Source of the DNA: Ceratopteris richardii
Lineage: Eukaryota > Streptophyta > Polypodiopsida > Polypodiales > Pteridaceae
DNA length: 64,000 nucleotides
Assembly: GCA_020310875.1 (NCBI GenBank)
Contig: CM035437.1
Location: forward strand, 53,525,965-53,589,964
Direction: 5' to 3'
Shown here: piece after piece, positions 24,260 through 39,305 of the stretch
Layout of the letters: every line of letters begins with the position of its first letter
Position numbering within the stretch: the stretch's first letter is position 1
The notes under the pieces: generated by a model
The model's database searches: none
What the model saw: only the letters and a program-made list of their open reading frames with translations
What the model was told of the DNA's origin: nothing
Translations under genes and position numbers: made by a program

Positions 24260-26417
24260 TCATATGCAGTGCACAAATTTTGTGTCCTCCGTTGCTCTAT
24301 GGATGAGGTTCCATTGGATCGTGGGCACATCTCTATCTGAGTAATCCTTGAGACTAACCTTAGTGGTAACCCCTAGGTGTTTCAAGTACAAAGAATTGGT
24401 TCCCCAATCTCGCACGATATGCAATTGTCTCATGAATGGTCTACCTAAAAACATCTCATAAGCGTGGTTTTTTCCAAATTCACATATGGTGAGAGTATGC
24501 TCAAACTCCACACCACAAGTGGTTAGAGTTATCTATTCCAATAATCCTAAAGGTTTCTCAATATGGCCATCTACAATTTGCAACTTCATTCTCATTATCT
24601 GATTGTCGGTTTGCCCCAATGATTCCATAAGGAGGTGGTAGCAATGGCAAGATCTGCACCTGAGTCTAAAATGAATTTCATTGTGTAACCCTCATAAGTG
24701 ATAGGAAGATAAGTATTTATAAACTTCTCCTTTGCTCATGTCTCCTATCTTATCCATGGGTATCTCGAGTATTGTCTTATGTGATCCAACCTAGGAATGA
24801 GTTTTAGCTACTTTTGGCACTTGATTGGCTATGTGTTTCCACAATTTTGGTTTGATTTTGGGTAGCTCCTCCAAAGTGAGATGAAATTTCACTTTGTTGT
24901 TCTTCACTACGTCGATGTTCTTAAGTACAACTAAGGTTTGGTTTCTTACCATGATCATGGGTGCTCTCATATGGATAGACTTGGACTCCCATGGGCTTGT
25001 GAAATGAGGCAATTCCTACAAGGAATTAGACTCTAATTCTAACCATTCACTAGGCTAGGCATCCTCTTGTTCTTCATATGTTGAAGGAATATCTTGTGGA
25101 AACAAAGCATGAAGATCATCTATTTGCTCAATGGGGGAGGGTTCTCACTCTCCTTGGCCCACATTTCCTCTTGAATCTCTCTTAGGAATTCTGGTGCGTA
25201 GTGATGCACCGAAGAAGGGATTCCATAGTCAATAGAGTTAGGAGCATAGACTTCCTTGGGGTGGAGGCTTGTCCCATCACTTCCAGCATTACTCACATGT
25301 TATGTTGTTATCTTTCGTGCTCTGGCTATTATTTTCTCTAGTCTCTCTAGCAATCCATCAAAGTGCACTTGTGTTTTGGTTGAGCTAGTGCTATTGAAAA
25401 GATGGCTAGCCTCACACATGGTTTGAGTGAGTCGTACCGTTCTCACACACAAATTTGTTCTTTCAATCTCTAGGTCACCTATAGGGTAACATTTATCATG
25501 TTCTATTATAGCGGGACCTTCTTGGATTTTGACTTGATATGCTTTAAGCATCATATCTAAATCCTATGGAGTAGGATCCGCTAAGACTCGTCTTGCTCTG
25601 GTGGTGATGGGATTATGTGAGGGAGAGTGAATGGTGATGGCAGTGGTGGTGTTGTGTGAGAGTGTGCTTGAGATACGATTTCTTTAAATTTAGTTTTGGT
25701 TTCTCTTAAGCTTTCTTCTAGTTCACTCATTTTCTTTGTCCATTGTCTTTTCATTTGTTTAGGGTTATCTTTCTAAGCTCTCATTCTCTTTTTAGCTGTG
25801 CGTTCGGCCTCACTATTGTCTAGGCTCTTCCCTCGACCTATGCCTAGGTTTTGTTGTAGAGCTTGAGCTCTACTTACTACTTGTTCTGGGGCTATAGCAA
25901 TTGTAATTGAGTCTACAACTAAGACAATAACATTAACACATGTAATCTTTTGTGTATTGGCTTGGTTTTTAGGGAAATCCCTTAGAAGATTCTCCTTACT
26001 ACAATTAGGACAAAAGCCTTGAGTGGTTACTACCTATGGTTGTCCTGGTGTAGGGATTGGGCAATCTCTAATGAGGTAATCTCCTTGGCATCTATTGCAT
26101 GGTGCTTTGGGTCCTTGGGGTCTCATTTGTCTCAGTTGGGGCCTAGGGATAGGATTTGCATACATTACATGCAAGTATTTAGACTCCCAACTAGGTTCAC
26201 TAGGGTTCTCATAAGGATAGATCTCATTATGCTATGGTGAATCCATGTAGTAATCTAGTGGACTATCTACATATGCTGAGTCGAAGATATGAGCATTTGG
26301 ATTTCTTTTAGAAATCAAGGGAGGTACTGACACTAAGGCTCTACTCAAGTTCTCTTCTGCTAATGCATACTTGACTAGGATCACACTGGTTGGGGGAGGA
26401 GATTGTTGACCCAACAC
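24260..26417 (-). mobile_element. Protease 1 and gag end of element B
   Basis: Frame 24260-24511 contains MFLGRPFMRQL, the second conserved motif of Athila/Tat-like proteases. A basic linker and the frame 25300-25554 (VKIQEGPAIIEHDKCYPIG) lie upstream. Two CCHC-like knuckles sit at about 25995-26105, and a Pro-rich gag segment at 26232-26417. Order and spacing equal copy Y at 51538-53324. Confidence 0.65.
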
Positions 26418-26442
26418 TGATTGATGTCTTCTTGACCCTCTT

Positions 26443-26508
26443 TGACTGGTCTACCTCATGTTGCCTTGCCTTGTCAAGCCACTTGGACCTCCTTGGCTAC
26501 TGCCAATA
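26443..26508 (-). repeat. 66-bp terminal direct repeat, right end of element B
   Basis: Plus strand tgactggtctacctcatg to ctactgccaata, matching 10192-10257 over the same length. On its left it runs directly into gag of B; on its right into element C at the start of the second protease. No target duplication is visible (ctctt left of B, gacaa right). Confidence 0.65.
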
Positions 26509-27485
26509 GACAAATAGCCATATGATATCTTAAGGCATTCGGGTTTCATAGAATGCCTTGTCACCTCAACTTCATGTGTTTAATACATTCTAGCGCCTTG
26601 ACCTATGCCTCTTCTCTAATTCTTTGTTCTTCCTCTCTACATTTATTAGCTTGGCTCAATTGTGTAAGCATGTGTTTTGTGAGGATTTATCAATAGAGTT
26701 TCACTATACACCCATTAATGTAGTTGGGCATCACTTCTCCTTCTAGGGGTGCTAATTGTGTTGCACCACTTGTAGAAATTTGATTGATAATCATAAGTCC
26801 ATAACCGTGTTATTCTAACTTATGGGACCGTGTTATTCTAACTTATGGGAATGTTGCTTGAGTTTGTAGACCAATACTTATGGGACTGTGTTATTCTAAC
26901 TTATGGGAATGTTCCAACTTTTAAGCCCTTGTCTTTTATGTGTGCATCAAAGTAAGCTTTTGGTCTCTTCTTGGCCATGTATATTCTCCCTGCTATCCTC
27001 AAACTCATTTCTCCTTAGCGCTCTATATCCATTATTCTAGAGGATAGCTCATGACCATTCCACTTATGCATTTGTGCTGCTTTCAAAGTGGTTACCAAGA
27101 AGTCTAAAGGTAGCACAAAATTTTGGCAAAAGAGCATCTGGAAGGGGTTTGCATTGATTACCATTTTATAGGCTACTCGATATGCCCATACAACATGATG
27201 TAATTTTGTCCTAGTTACAACATTTGTTATCCACTAGCTAAGTCAGCACATTGCACAAGATTTTATTCATACTCTCAGCCTATCTTTTCGCTTAGGGATG
27301 CCAAGGTGTACTTGTGAATCACCATGAATTCTTACAATGGAGACTCAATGACCTTGTTCAAGAAATGAGTTCCTTTATCACTAACTAGTTTTATAGGAAG
27401 TTTTTACCTCATGAAAACATTCTCAAATAAGAACCTAGTTGTGGTTTATGAGTCATTCTTTTGTGTAGCTCTCACCTCTACCTAC
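26509..27485 (-). mobile_element. Element C: integrase end and start of second protease
   Basis: Matches copy Y at about 42970-43760: the arrangement MKLR...HMA (start of the second-protease region) and the integrase C-terminal part. It is cut on the left by element B and on the right by copia-2. Only short frames remain. Confidence 0.6.
26803..26912. repeat. Short tandem duplication in element C
   Basis: The 20-base string tgttattctaacttatggga occurs three times (about 26808, 26831 and 26889), the first two in tandem with a period of 23 bases. Copies B and Y lack it, so it arose locally in C. Confidence 0.85.
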
Positions 27486-28751
27486 TGTGAAGAGATGGAT
27501 AGATATGTGCTTGAAGATGAAGTGGTGCTGCAAAATCCTTCACCAGCCAAATGAACTCCAAGAGTATGTGGTGGACCCTTTTAGCTTGCCAATGGATGTG
27601 TTAGACACCCTATGTACTTGGAGGATCAATCGCAAAAAGATAGATCAAAACAGATGAGCTGGAATTAATTCAGAGGTGAAAAACTTGCTATTTTGATTCA
27701 TACACATGTCTGCTGTTTTGAAGAAATCTCTAAGCAGAGAAGCAATTAGCTTAATTGCTTTTGGGGAACTCTAATTAACTTAGAGAGCTAACTTTCAAGA
27801 GTAATCTCATCAGAAATTTTGAATCACACAATGAGAATGAAGTTTAACAAGTTATGACATCATCTCGATTTTCATGGGCTGCAATAGTACTTAGACTAGT
27901 GAGCAGAAAAATGATCATAACTCAAGATTCAAATATTTAATGATTAGGAATTTTGTATGCCAATAATAAACAGTATGCTGAATCCAACAAGCTTTGAATC
28001 ATGCAATTTGATAAAGTACACGCGGAGAACCAGCTCTGACAAGATGACTGATAAAATTGAAAATCTGATAGAGGAGTGAATATGAACAAATATAGTTAAC
28101 TTCAACTGAACATAAATCAAGATTGAGAACTCCAATAGCAACCAAATTTTGTGAGCATATAGTAGACTCTACAATAAAGCTTTAGCAAGTTGAATCATTG
28201 AAAAATATGCACCACACTAAGAGAAGTGATCTTTGCAAGCTGACTGAATAACTTGAAAAACATAACAGTGAAAAGTAGACTCACACAACCATGAAGATAT
28301 GAACTTTTATGATCATAAATATGAATGTATATTGATTGTAGAATACAATGAACTTATAGATACATGTGTGTGCCTTGTATCCACACTTGATATAGCATAT
28401 AGCTCAGCTTATGGACGCCTCTAAAGTGCGACTAAACTGCCATGTATATATAGAGAGTTTTGGAGCCAAGATTTGAATTTGAATCTTGCTCACTTAAAAG
28501 TAGTTTCCTAATTTTTAGAGATTGATTGATTCTACAACCTCCAAATCAAGAATTCGTGCCTTCTCTCTCTATTCTTATCAAGTGAACTCAACCACTTTTG
28601 ATTCCTTTTACTTTTACATCAAGTAAATGATTAAACAATTACAAGGGTGAGTTCACAAGTGAACTCTTAGATTTCCATACATTGTCTTTTCTTACTACTT
28701 CTTCTAGAGACTCAAGCCAATACTTAGACTTGTAATAGATTTGTTCCAATA
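27486..28751 (-). repeat. 3' LTR of copia-2
   Basis: tgtgaagagatgg to gttccaata, 1266 bases. The inward neighbour gctccccctcaagcc is the polypurine tract on the minus strand. Confidence 0.93.
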
Positions 28752-28783
28752 GCTCCCCCTCAAGCCAGGTATGCTTGAGGTCT

Positions 28784-29257
28784 TCAATCTTCAAGAATAG
28801 CCTGTAATCCAATCATAGCCTTGAATTTGAAAAGTTTTGTACCATCCAATGCTTTGGTCAAAATATCTGTACATTGTTGATGAGTGGACACATATGATAT
28901 TTGAATATCTTTGCTTAGAACCTTCTCTCTTACATAGTGATAATGAACTTCAATGTTTTTAGTCCTTGCATGAAAATTAGGGTTAGCAGCTAAATGAATA
29001 GAACTCATGTTGTCACCAAAAATAGTTGGAGTTCCAAACTCCAATCCAAGATCTTTGAATAATGTCTTCATCCACATAGCTTCTTGTGTAGCTATGGCAA
29101 GACCTCTATATTCAGCTTGAGTAGAAGAGAGAGCAACTATAGGTTGCTTCTTGGATGACCATGTAATAAGCTTTGAACCTGCAAAGGTAAGATAACCTAA
29201 AGTGCTCCTTCTATCTTCCTTGGAGCCAGCCCAATCTGCATCAGGAAATAGCTTCAA
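28784..29257 (-). mobile_element. RNase H of copia-2
   Basis: 157-residue frame with DADWAGSKEDRRSTLGY, WSSKKQPIVALSSTQAEY and the closing VSTHQQCTDILTKAL, the standard copia RNase H motifs. Confidence 0.93.
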
Positions 29258-29287
29258 CCCTAAATTAGATACATAAGGATAATAAAT

Positions 29288-30061
29288 TCATTCATTTATG
29301 GTTCCTTTGAGATATTTGAGTATCCTCTTGGCAACATCCATGTGTGGTTTCCTTGGTGTGTGCATGAATTGACTTAGCACACTCATACTATAGCATATAT
29401 CTACCCTTGTCAATGTGGCATAGTTGACACTACCCACAAGGCTTTGATATGATGGGACATCCTCTATGAGTTCAGCTTCATGTGAGCTCAGTTTATGGTT
29501 GACTTCCATTGGAGTACTTGCAATTTTACAATCCTCCATCTTGAATTTTGCTAGCATATCCTTGATATACTTCCTTTGAGTGAGAAATAAACCATGATCT
29601 TTGTAAACAACTTCCAAACCTAGGAAGTAGGTAAGAAAACCTAAATCACTTATCTTGAATTCTTCTCTCATTTGATCTTTGATCTTCTTCATACCATCTA
29701 CATCATTTCCTGTCAATATAATATCATCTACATATACACATAGGTAGATGACCTCAGAATTACTCTTTTTAATAAAGAGTGAAGGATCTGACTTGCTTGG
29801 TTGAAAGCCTTTGTCCTGTAAGAATGAAACAAGCCTAAAATTCCAAGCTCTTGGGGCTTGCTTGAGACCATACAATGCTTTGTTAAGTTTACACACATAA
29901 TTAGGATAAATTTGATTCTCAAAACCAGGTGGTTGCGCCATATATACCTCTTCTGTTATCCATCCATTAAGAAATGCATTTTTTACATCCAATTGAAGTG
30001 TCTTCCAATTCTTGGAAGAGGCAATACTAAGAAAAACCCTAATAGTAGGCATCTTTGCCAC
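29288..30061 (-). mobile_element. Reverse transcriptase of copia-2
   Basis: 257-residue frame with LDVKNAFLNG, YGLKQAPRAW, the catalytic YVDDIILTG and YFLGLEVVY; continues into LVGSVNYATLTRVDICYSM. This is a textbook copia RT. Confidence 0.95.
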
Positions 30062-30724
30062 ATGAGAGAAGGTCTCCTCATAATCAATTCCCTAAGTTTG
30101 TGCAAAGCCTTTTGCCACAAGCCTTGCCTTATACTTGTTAATGGAACCATCAAAATTCTTTTTGAGTTTATAGACCCCTCTTGAGCCTATTACCTTCATA
30201 GATGAAGTCTTGGGCACCAAATCCCAAGTGTTGTTTTCCTCAAGTGCTTCAATTTCTTCCTTCATTGCATGCTTCCATTCTGATTTTGCTTTGGCCTCTT
30301 CAAAGGATGATGGCTCCGCTTGATTTATGTCCTATGCTATGTAAATAGAATGTTTAGTTACTAATGAGGTGTCAAACCCATACCTTTCTGGTTTTTTTAT
30401 TTCCCTTATAGATCTTCTTAAGCCATGTTGTGATGATTCTGCCTCATGTCCAAGTTCTTGCAATTTTGCTTTACCTTTAGAATTCCATGCTTTGATTTTT
30501 TCCATCTAAGTTTCTTCATCATCTTTTGAAGTATCTTGTTCTTCAATCTTTGGTTGATGTTCTCTGCCAAGCTTTGGAAAATCTTCTTCAAGATCATATG
30601 GCAATTTGACCTTCCTGCATGAATCTTCATACCATGAATTGTTCTCATAAAAAACTACATCTCTGCTTACCAAGAATCCTTTGTTGGTAGGGTTGTATAA
30701 CCTGTAACCCTTTTGATTGTTATC

Positions 30725-31639
30725 CTATCCAATGAATACACATATTTTTGCCTTTGGATCCATCTTACCTCTAACCTGTGAGGGAACATGAGCATAAGCA
30801 ATACATCCAAAAATTTTACAATGATCTAAGCTAGGTCTTCTTCCATTCCAAGCCTCATATGGAGTCATCCCATCAACAAATTTTGAAGGCAACCTGTTAA
30901 TCAAGTAAGTGGCTGTAGATACAGCCTTAACCCATAGATAATTAGGCAAATGCTTTTCATTTAACATGGACCTTGCAGCTTCAACAATTGTCCTATTCCT
31001 TCTTTTTGCCACTCCATTTTGCTCATGAGTGTATCTTGTAGTTAGCTCTTTTTTTATTGCTCTTTCTTGAAGAAAAGAATCAAATTCATGGGAGAAGTAT
31101 TCTCCCCCTCCATCTGACCTTAGCCTTTTTAGTGATTTACCTGTTTGATTCTCCACAAGAGCTAGATACCTTTTGAAGCATGAAAAAACTTCATCTTTGT
31201 GTTTCATAAAGAATAGGATAGTCCATCTACTGCAATCATCAATAAAGGAATCATAATACCTTGATCCGAGTATTGAAGCATCCTTGCTAGGTCCCCATAC
31301 ATCTATATGAACCAACTCCAAGAGATCTCCATGCATATAACCTTTCTTCATAAATGGTAACCTGTGAGACTTTCCAAATTGACATGCACTACACTTATAA
31401 ATCATGTGTTGTTTTGACAAGTTAGGGAGTCCAAGTACACTTTGGTCCCTGCAAATTTGCTTTAATGATCTTTCACCAATATGTGCCAATCTTTTGTTCC
31501 ATACCTCTAGTTCTGTGAGTGTTTGATTACCATAGTTGAAGAGAGCTATGTTCCTTGTGTCTTGCAACTCAAAAGTGAATAATCTACTTGCTTTTTCTCC
31601 CTTTGCTATTGTTCTAAACCCTTGGCTAGGGTCTTCCAC
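30725..31639 (-). mobile_element. Integrase of copia-2
   Basis: 304-residue frame: zinc finger (HIGERSLKQICRD ... CSACQFGKSH), core with VHIDVWGP, SDGGGEYFSHEF and QNGVAKRRNRT, and the C-terminal GMTPYEAWNGRRPSLDHCK. Similar in plan to copia-1 but a different family by LTR. Confidence 0.93.
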
Positions 31640-32027
31640 ATATGCTCCTCCTCTTGTGATCCTAACTTGCTATCCTTTTTCTCCTATCTTCCCAACACTT
31701 ATCAAATTCTTTGTAATGGTAGGGACATATAGTACCTTACTGAGTAGGTTGATGTTTCCATCAGGTGCTTTGACATTTCCTATTTTCTCCACAAGGTGTC
31801 TTGTATCATCTCCTGTTTGTACCTCATGCTTATTCCTTGGATCTTCTAAATCTGATAGGAGGGCCACATTTCCTGCCACATGATTTGAACAACCTGAATC
31901 TATGTAGAAAACATGCTCATCAGATTTACCTTATGGCATAGCCATGTTCATGATTAATAATGAATCCTCTTTGTTTGAGTCTTCTGTGTAGTTATTGAAG
32001 TCCCCTCCTTCCTTTGTAGCCTCCTTG

Positions 32028-32955
32028 CTAGTTTGAATGATTGTAGTTGTTGTAGTTGCCATGATAATTGTTGAGCCTTCCTCTTGAGTAGCCATAACTT
32101 ACTCTATTGTATCCTCTGCCTCTTTGATTCCTATAATTCCTAAAGCAATTTTCAGTTGTATGATTAGTTAATCCACAAATAGAACATGGGTTGGAGCCTT
32201 GGGATCTCCCCCTGCCTTGTCTAGCTCCTCTTCCTCTACCTCTGCCATGTCTTCCTCTACATGCATAGTTAGCTTGATATGTTCCTGCTTCATCATCCAC
32301 TTTCTTCGACTTTCCTTTGTTTTCTTTGGACTTGCTTTTATCAGTATATAAAGCTGAAGATTGATTACCTTTAGAGATTTCTCCATTCTTGATAAGTTTT
32401 CCCTCTTGAGTGAGTAATTGTCCAATGAATGTATTGAAATTAGGCACATGCATGTCCATGTACAAATCCATAGTTGTGGTGAATGCTTCCCACTTGTTCT
32501 TCGTCTATTACCTCTCCAATGCTTCCCAACTGATCAGCTATGTCCTTGATCTTTTTGACAAAATCAGTCACATTTTGTTTGGGAGCCTTCTTGAGGGTTG
32601 TGAAATCCAGCCATAGTTGATGCTTCCTAGCTTTGGTACTTGAAGAGAAGAAGGCTTCAAGTGCATCCCACACTTCCTGAGATGCCTTACAACTTCGAAT
32701 GTGAGGCAACAAAGAATATGAGATAGAGTTAAGGAGGTATGACCTTGCTAATGCATCTTTGGAACACCATGTGTTCAATCTCTCTTGCTCTTCTTGTGTT
32801 GGTTGACTCTTGTTTCTGAATACAAGAATTACTTCATCTCCAACCACATAACCATATAAAATTCTTCCTTGGAGATAAGCTTCCATCCTTAATGACCAAG
32901 CTGAGTAATTACCTCTATCCAATTTGTCAATTGATGAAGGAAATCCATCTATCAT
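32028..32955 (-). mobile_element. Gag of copia-2
   Basis: Frame 32440-32955 (171 residues; KLDRGNYSAWSLRMEAYLQG, then EVWDALEAFFSSSTKARKHQ) is a UBN2-type gag. Frame 32028-32471 adds an Arg/Gly-rich stretch and one CCHC knuckle, CSICGLTNHTTENC. The two overlap in different frames. Confidence 0.9.
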
Positions 32956-32959
32956 CTTT

Positions 32960-32971
32960 GCTCTGATACCA
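32960..32971 (-). other. Primer binding site of copia-2
   Basis: Minus strand TGGTATCAGAGC, an exact initiator-Met tRNA primer site, one base inside the 5' LTR. Confidence 0.95.
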
Positions 32972-32972
32972 T

Positions 32973-34225
32973 TGTGAAGAGATGGATAGATATGTGCTTG
33001 AAGATGAAATGGTGCTGCAAAATCCTTACACTACACCAGCCAAATGAACTCCAGGAGTATGTGGTGGACCCTTTTAGCTTGCCAATGGATGTGTTAGACA
33101 CCCTATGTACCTTGGAGGATCAATCTCAAAAAGATAGATCAAAACAGATGAGCTGGAATTAATTTAGAGGTGAAAAACTTGCTATTTTGATTCATACACA
33201 TGTTGAGTGTTTTGAATAGTTCTCTGAGCACAGCCGCAATTCGCATCATTCCTTTTGGGGAACTCTAACTAACTTAGAGAGCTAACTTTCAAGAGTAATC
33301 TTAGCAGAAATAGTGAATCACACAATGAGAATGAAGTTTAATAAGTTATGATATCATCCCGATTTTCACGGGTTGCAACAGTACTTAGACCAGTGAGCAG
33401 AAAAATGATCATAAATCAAGATTCAAATATTCAATGGTTATGAAATTTTGTATGCTAATAATAGACAGGATTTTGAATCCAACAAGCTTTGAATCATGCA
33501 ATTCGATAAAGTACACGCGGAGAACCAGCTCTGACAACATGACAGAGGAGTGAATATGAACAAACGCAGTTGACTTCAACTGAACATAACTCAAGATTGA
33601 GAACTCCAATAGCAACAAAATTTTGTGAGCATATAATAGACTCTAAAAGAAAGATTTAGCAAGTTAAATCATTGAAAAAGATGCACCACACTGAGAAAGG
33701 TGATCTCTGCAAGCTGACTGAAAAACTTGAAAAACATAACAGTGAAAAGTAGACTCACACAACCATGAAGGTATGAACTTGTATGATTATAAATATGAAT
33801 GTATATTGATTGTAGAATACAATGAACTTATAGATACATGTGTGTGCCTTGTATCCACACTTGATATAGCATATAAATCAGCTTATGGACGCCTCTAAAG
33901 TGCGACCAAACTACCATGTATATATAGAGAGTTTTGGAGCCAAGATTTGAATTCGAATCTTGCTCACCTAAAAGTAGTTTCCTAAATTTTAGAGGTTGAT
34001 TGATTCTCCAACCTCCAAATCACAAATTTGTGGCTTCTCTCTCTATTCTTATCAAGTTAACTCAACCACTTTTGATTCCTTTTACTTTTACATCAAGTAA
34101 ATGATTAAACAATTACAAGGGCGAGTTCACAAGTGAACTCTTAGATTTCCATACATTGTCTTTTTTTACTACTTCTTCTAAAGACTCAAGCCAATACTTA
34201 CGCTTGTAATAGATTTGTTCCAACA
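32973..34225 (-). repeat. 5' LTR of copia-2
   Basis: tgtgaagagatgg to gttccaaca, 1253 bases, matching the other LTR along its length. TATA-like TCTCTATATATACATGG (minus strand) near 33913-33930. Confidence 0.93.
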
Positions 34226-34230
34226 CCTAC

Positions 34231-36927
<2,697 letters not shown>

Positions 36928-37541
36928 TGTCACTCTAGCACAATGGCAAGCACCAAAGTGAGGAGATCCACCTCATAACTGTCAATCCATGTAGACGTGA
37001 GGACTAGTATGAAGACTATGAGCAAGTGAAGGCACAAGTGCATGAGTGAGAAGCACACAAACATGCACACACATACACACACACACGCGCACACAAGACA
37101 AGAACAAAGAGATGAACAATGGAGTTCTTTGCATTAGTCAAAAAGTCTCTTACATAAGCTCAAATCACTGACAATCTAACTCCAAAAATGAGCTCTCTAG
37201 CTCTTTTTATAGTTTTTTTTACTAGCTTTGGCCTTGTCCAGACCTAGTATCTGGCCTAGTTAAAAAATAGGTTCTAGCGCCTATTTGAGGGCTCAAACGG
37301 AGTCTAAAAATTATGAAAATTGTTATGTAGCTAATTCTAATACTCCTCAAGCTCGAGGACTCCTCAGGTTCAACAAAATGGAGTCTATTCTATCAAAAAT
37401 GGGATTTACAATGTTTGTGTAGTGATGAAAAGCACTTGAGTTGGAAATAGTTTATGGAAAAAATGATTAGGCCTTGTTACCAAATTGTGCATGACTACTT
37501 CTGTGTGCTAGTAGGCTCTTCTTATAGCTTGTATGTCAACA
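36928..37541 (-). repeat. 3' LTR of element Y
   Basis: Plus strand tgtcactctagcac to gtatgtcaaca, 614 bases, nearly collinear with 57095-57699. Preceded in element order by the purine run AGAGAGGGGGGAG (minus strand, from 37542). Confidence 0.95.
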
Positions 37542-37555
37542 CTCCCCCCTCTCTA
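37542..37555 (-). other. Polypurine tract of element Y
   Basis: Minus strand reads GAGAGGGGGGAG directly against the TGTTGACA start of the 3' LTR; the usual plus-strand DNA priming site. Confidence 0.85.
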
Positions 37556-38032
37556 GCGTCTGTCACCCCTGATAGACCTGTGTTCTGTAGGGTGGTCAAT
37601 ATAGTATTGGAGAGCATTGGTGGCCAGCTCGTGTTCTCCTATCTGTAATCCTCTTGCGAGATCAGCTTGCAATGCATCCCAATTTATTGCACCTGGGACA
37701 TCTGGTTGCGGTCTCATGTAGTACTTGGAGTACATGGCTTGTTCACATGCAAAGTGATGAAGCAGGTGTGTGGGCTTAGGTGCGAACACCTCCAAGTGAT
37801 ATCCCCAGAAACCTGATCTGAACATGTCTTCGAATGTCTATTTATAACATGCGGGGAGGTACTTGATGCGTGCATGCCATGCGTAAGCCACACGAATGCT
37901 GGGGGTGGTGCTCATGTCATACACCAAATCATAATTTCCATTGGTTAACCTCGATAGATGTACCTGTGGTGCTTTTGCATTTCTAAAAGTTTTGAGCACA
38001 ATTTGCATCATATCCAAAATTTTAAGCATCAT
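37553..38032 (-). mobile_element. C-terminal accessory domain of element Y
   Basis: Frames 37838-38032 (LVYDMSTTPSIRVAYAWHAR) and 37553-37825 (FWGYHLEVFAPKPTHLLHHF) match frames in copy E and element C. This is the last coding block before the polypurine tract. No known family recognised. Confidence 0.6.
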
Positions 38033-38821
38033 TTAGGCTGCAACGTCTGGCATGGGCTTCAGTCGAGGCATCCAGTGTCTTATTGTTTCCATCATGTAAG
38101 CTATCGGTGGTGGTCCCTGTGGTGGCACTATGTACAGATAGGTGAGACATTCCTTGCATTGTGTGTTGTTCTGCACTTTAATATTGAATGCCTTCCATGA
38201 TCTGCGCCATGGTACTAGACAAGCATGGATTGTAAATTAGATGTAGAGGCGTGTGGTTCCATGTGCGCAACATTTCAGGGTATGTCTCTAGAAGTTTTTG
38301 CTTCCATGTCGATTGATAGATCTTGCGTTTTTGCGCCTCTAGGGGAAGGTCTTCGGGTTGAAACTAGGTAGCGAAGGAAGGAATCTTTCTTGTGACTCTC
38401 TGTATTTCCGCATTGTAATCTGCCATAATGACATAGTAATGCTAGTATTGGAGTTTTGATGATATGATGAGATGTCTGGATGACAAGTTCTTGAAGTAAC
38501 TAGATTGTAATATTGTTTCTTCTATGACTCTCATGGCTTGATTTTGCACCACCATGCGCTCTTCGTGAGAACTCCCAATTTCTTCCACCTATTTTAACCA
38601 TGGAGGTCATGGCACTTCGAAAGTATCCTGACTTTTTTTTGTTTGTCGTCCCCCTGGGATGGGTTGCGTCTCATAGTCCTCTTCAAATGTTTGTTCTACA
38701 CGAATGGGGACTGTCTCTTCATCAGTGGGTGCCTCGGGTGGGGAAGCTTTCGATGGCTGCCTCTAAGTTCTCTTGGTTTGTAGTTGGAGACGTCTATTTC
38801 CTCTTGTGCCGCTACAAGGTG

Positions 38822-39106
38822 TCATCTGAGTAGTGCCATATTGCGCTGGAGTTTGGAGTTTCCTTCTAGTTGTATTTGTAAATGGCTCTCCAACCCTTGG
38901 ATTGCTTCTTGACCTTCATTCTGAAATTGTGTCTCCAACATGCCATGAGCCTCTTGTAAGGTTTGAAATTGAGTTTGGAGACTAGTATTATCATCTTCCA
39001 GTGCATTGAGGCATTGTTGTAATGCTTCAGAGTGTTCCTGTAACCTTTGTTTATGTGCCTGTAGCTGATTGTATTCTATCCTTAATTGTGACATACACGC
39101 AAACAT
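38822..39106 (-). mobile_element. Coiled-coil segment of the accessory ORF, element Y
   Basis: 94 residues rich in Gln, Leu and Glu with heptad spacing (LRIEYNQLQAHKQRLQEHSE and onward). Same place and kind as residues 530-680 of the copy E frame and as 11561-11986 in B. Confidence 0.65.
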
Positions 39107-39305
39107 GGTGTCAAATGCATTACCTATAGATGAACATGTGGTGTGTATAGTGGACGATGCAAGGGAAGGGAACTAGGGGATGGGAAGTGTGAATGCTGTG
39201 TCTATAGGAGATGTGTGTGCAGGTGAAAGTGGTGGAGGAGGGATGGGGGAAGGTGGAAGTGTGGGGGGAGGGGGAGGTGTCGTGGGTGGCAAAATGTCCA
39301 TACTC

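Larger units (their letters stand above)
10192..26508 (-). mobile_element. Ty3/gypsy-type element B with accessory region
   Basis: Minus-strand parts, from high to low coordinates: gag end with zinc knuckles (about 25990-26417), linker (25300-25554), protease 1 (24260-24760), acidic linker (23588-24130), RT part (23100-23563), RNase H (22775-23065), H2C2 modules (22080-22762), integrase (21773-22088 and 16000-16670, split by copia-1), second protease (15640-15946), accessory frames (10276-15456), polypurine tract (10258-10268). Ordinary LTRs are not seen; instead a 66-base direct repeat lies at each end. No leader, primer site or early gag is seen. It is broken in many places. Confidence 0.65.
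27486..34225 (-). mobile_element. Copia-2 element, inserted in integrase of element C
   Basis: Complete TG...CA unit of 6740 bases with LTRs 27486-28751 and 32973-34225 and a perfect target duplication cctac (27481-27485 and 34226-34230). Parts on the minus strand: primer site (32960-32971), gag (32440-32955 and 32028-32471 with CSICGLTNHTTENC), protease (about 31670-31960), integrase (30725-31639), RT (29288-30061), RNase H (28784-29257), polypurine tract (28752-28765). All expected domains are present in long frames. It is broken in roughly half a dozen places. LTRs are about nine-tenths or more alike by eye, so it is a mid-aged insertion. Confidence 0.95.
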
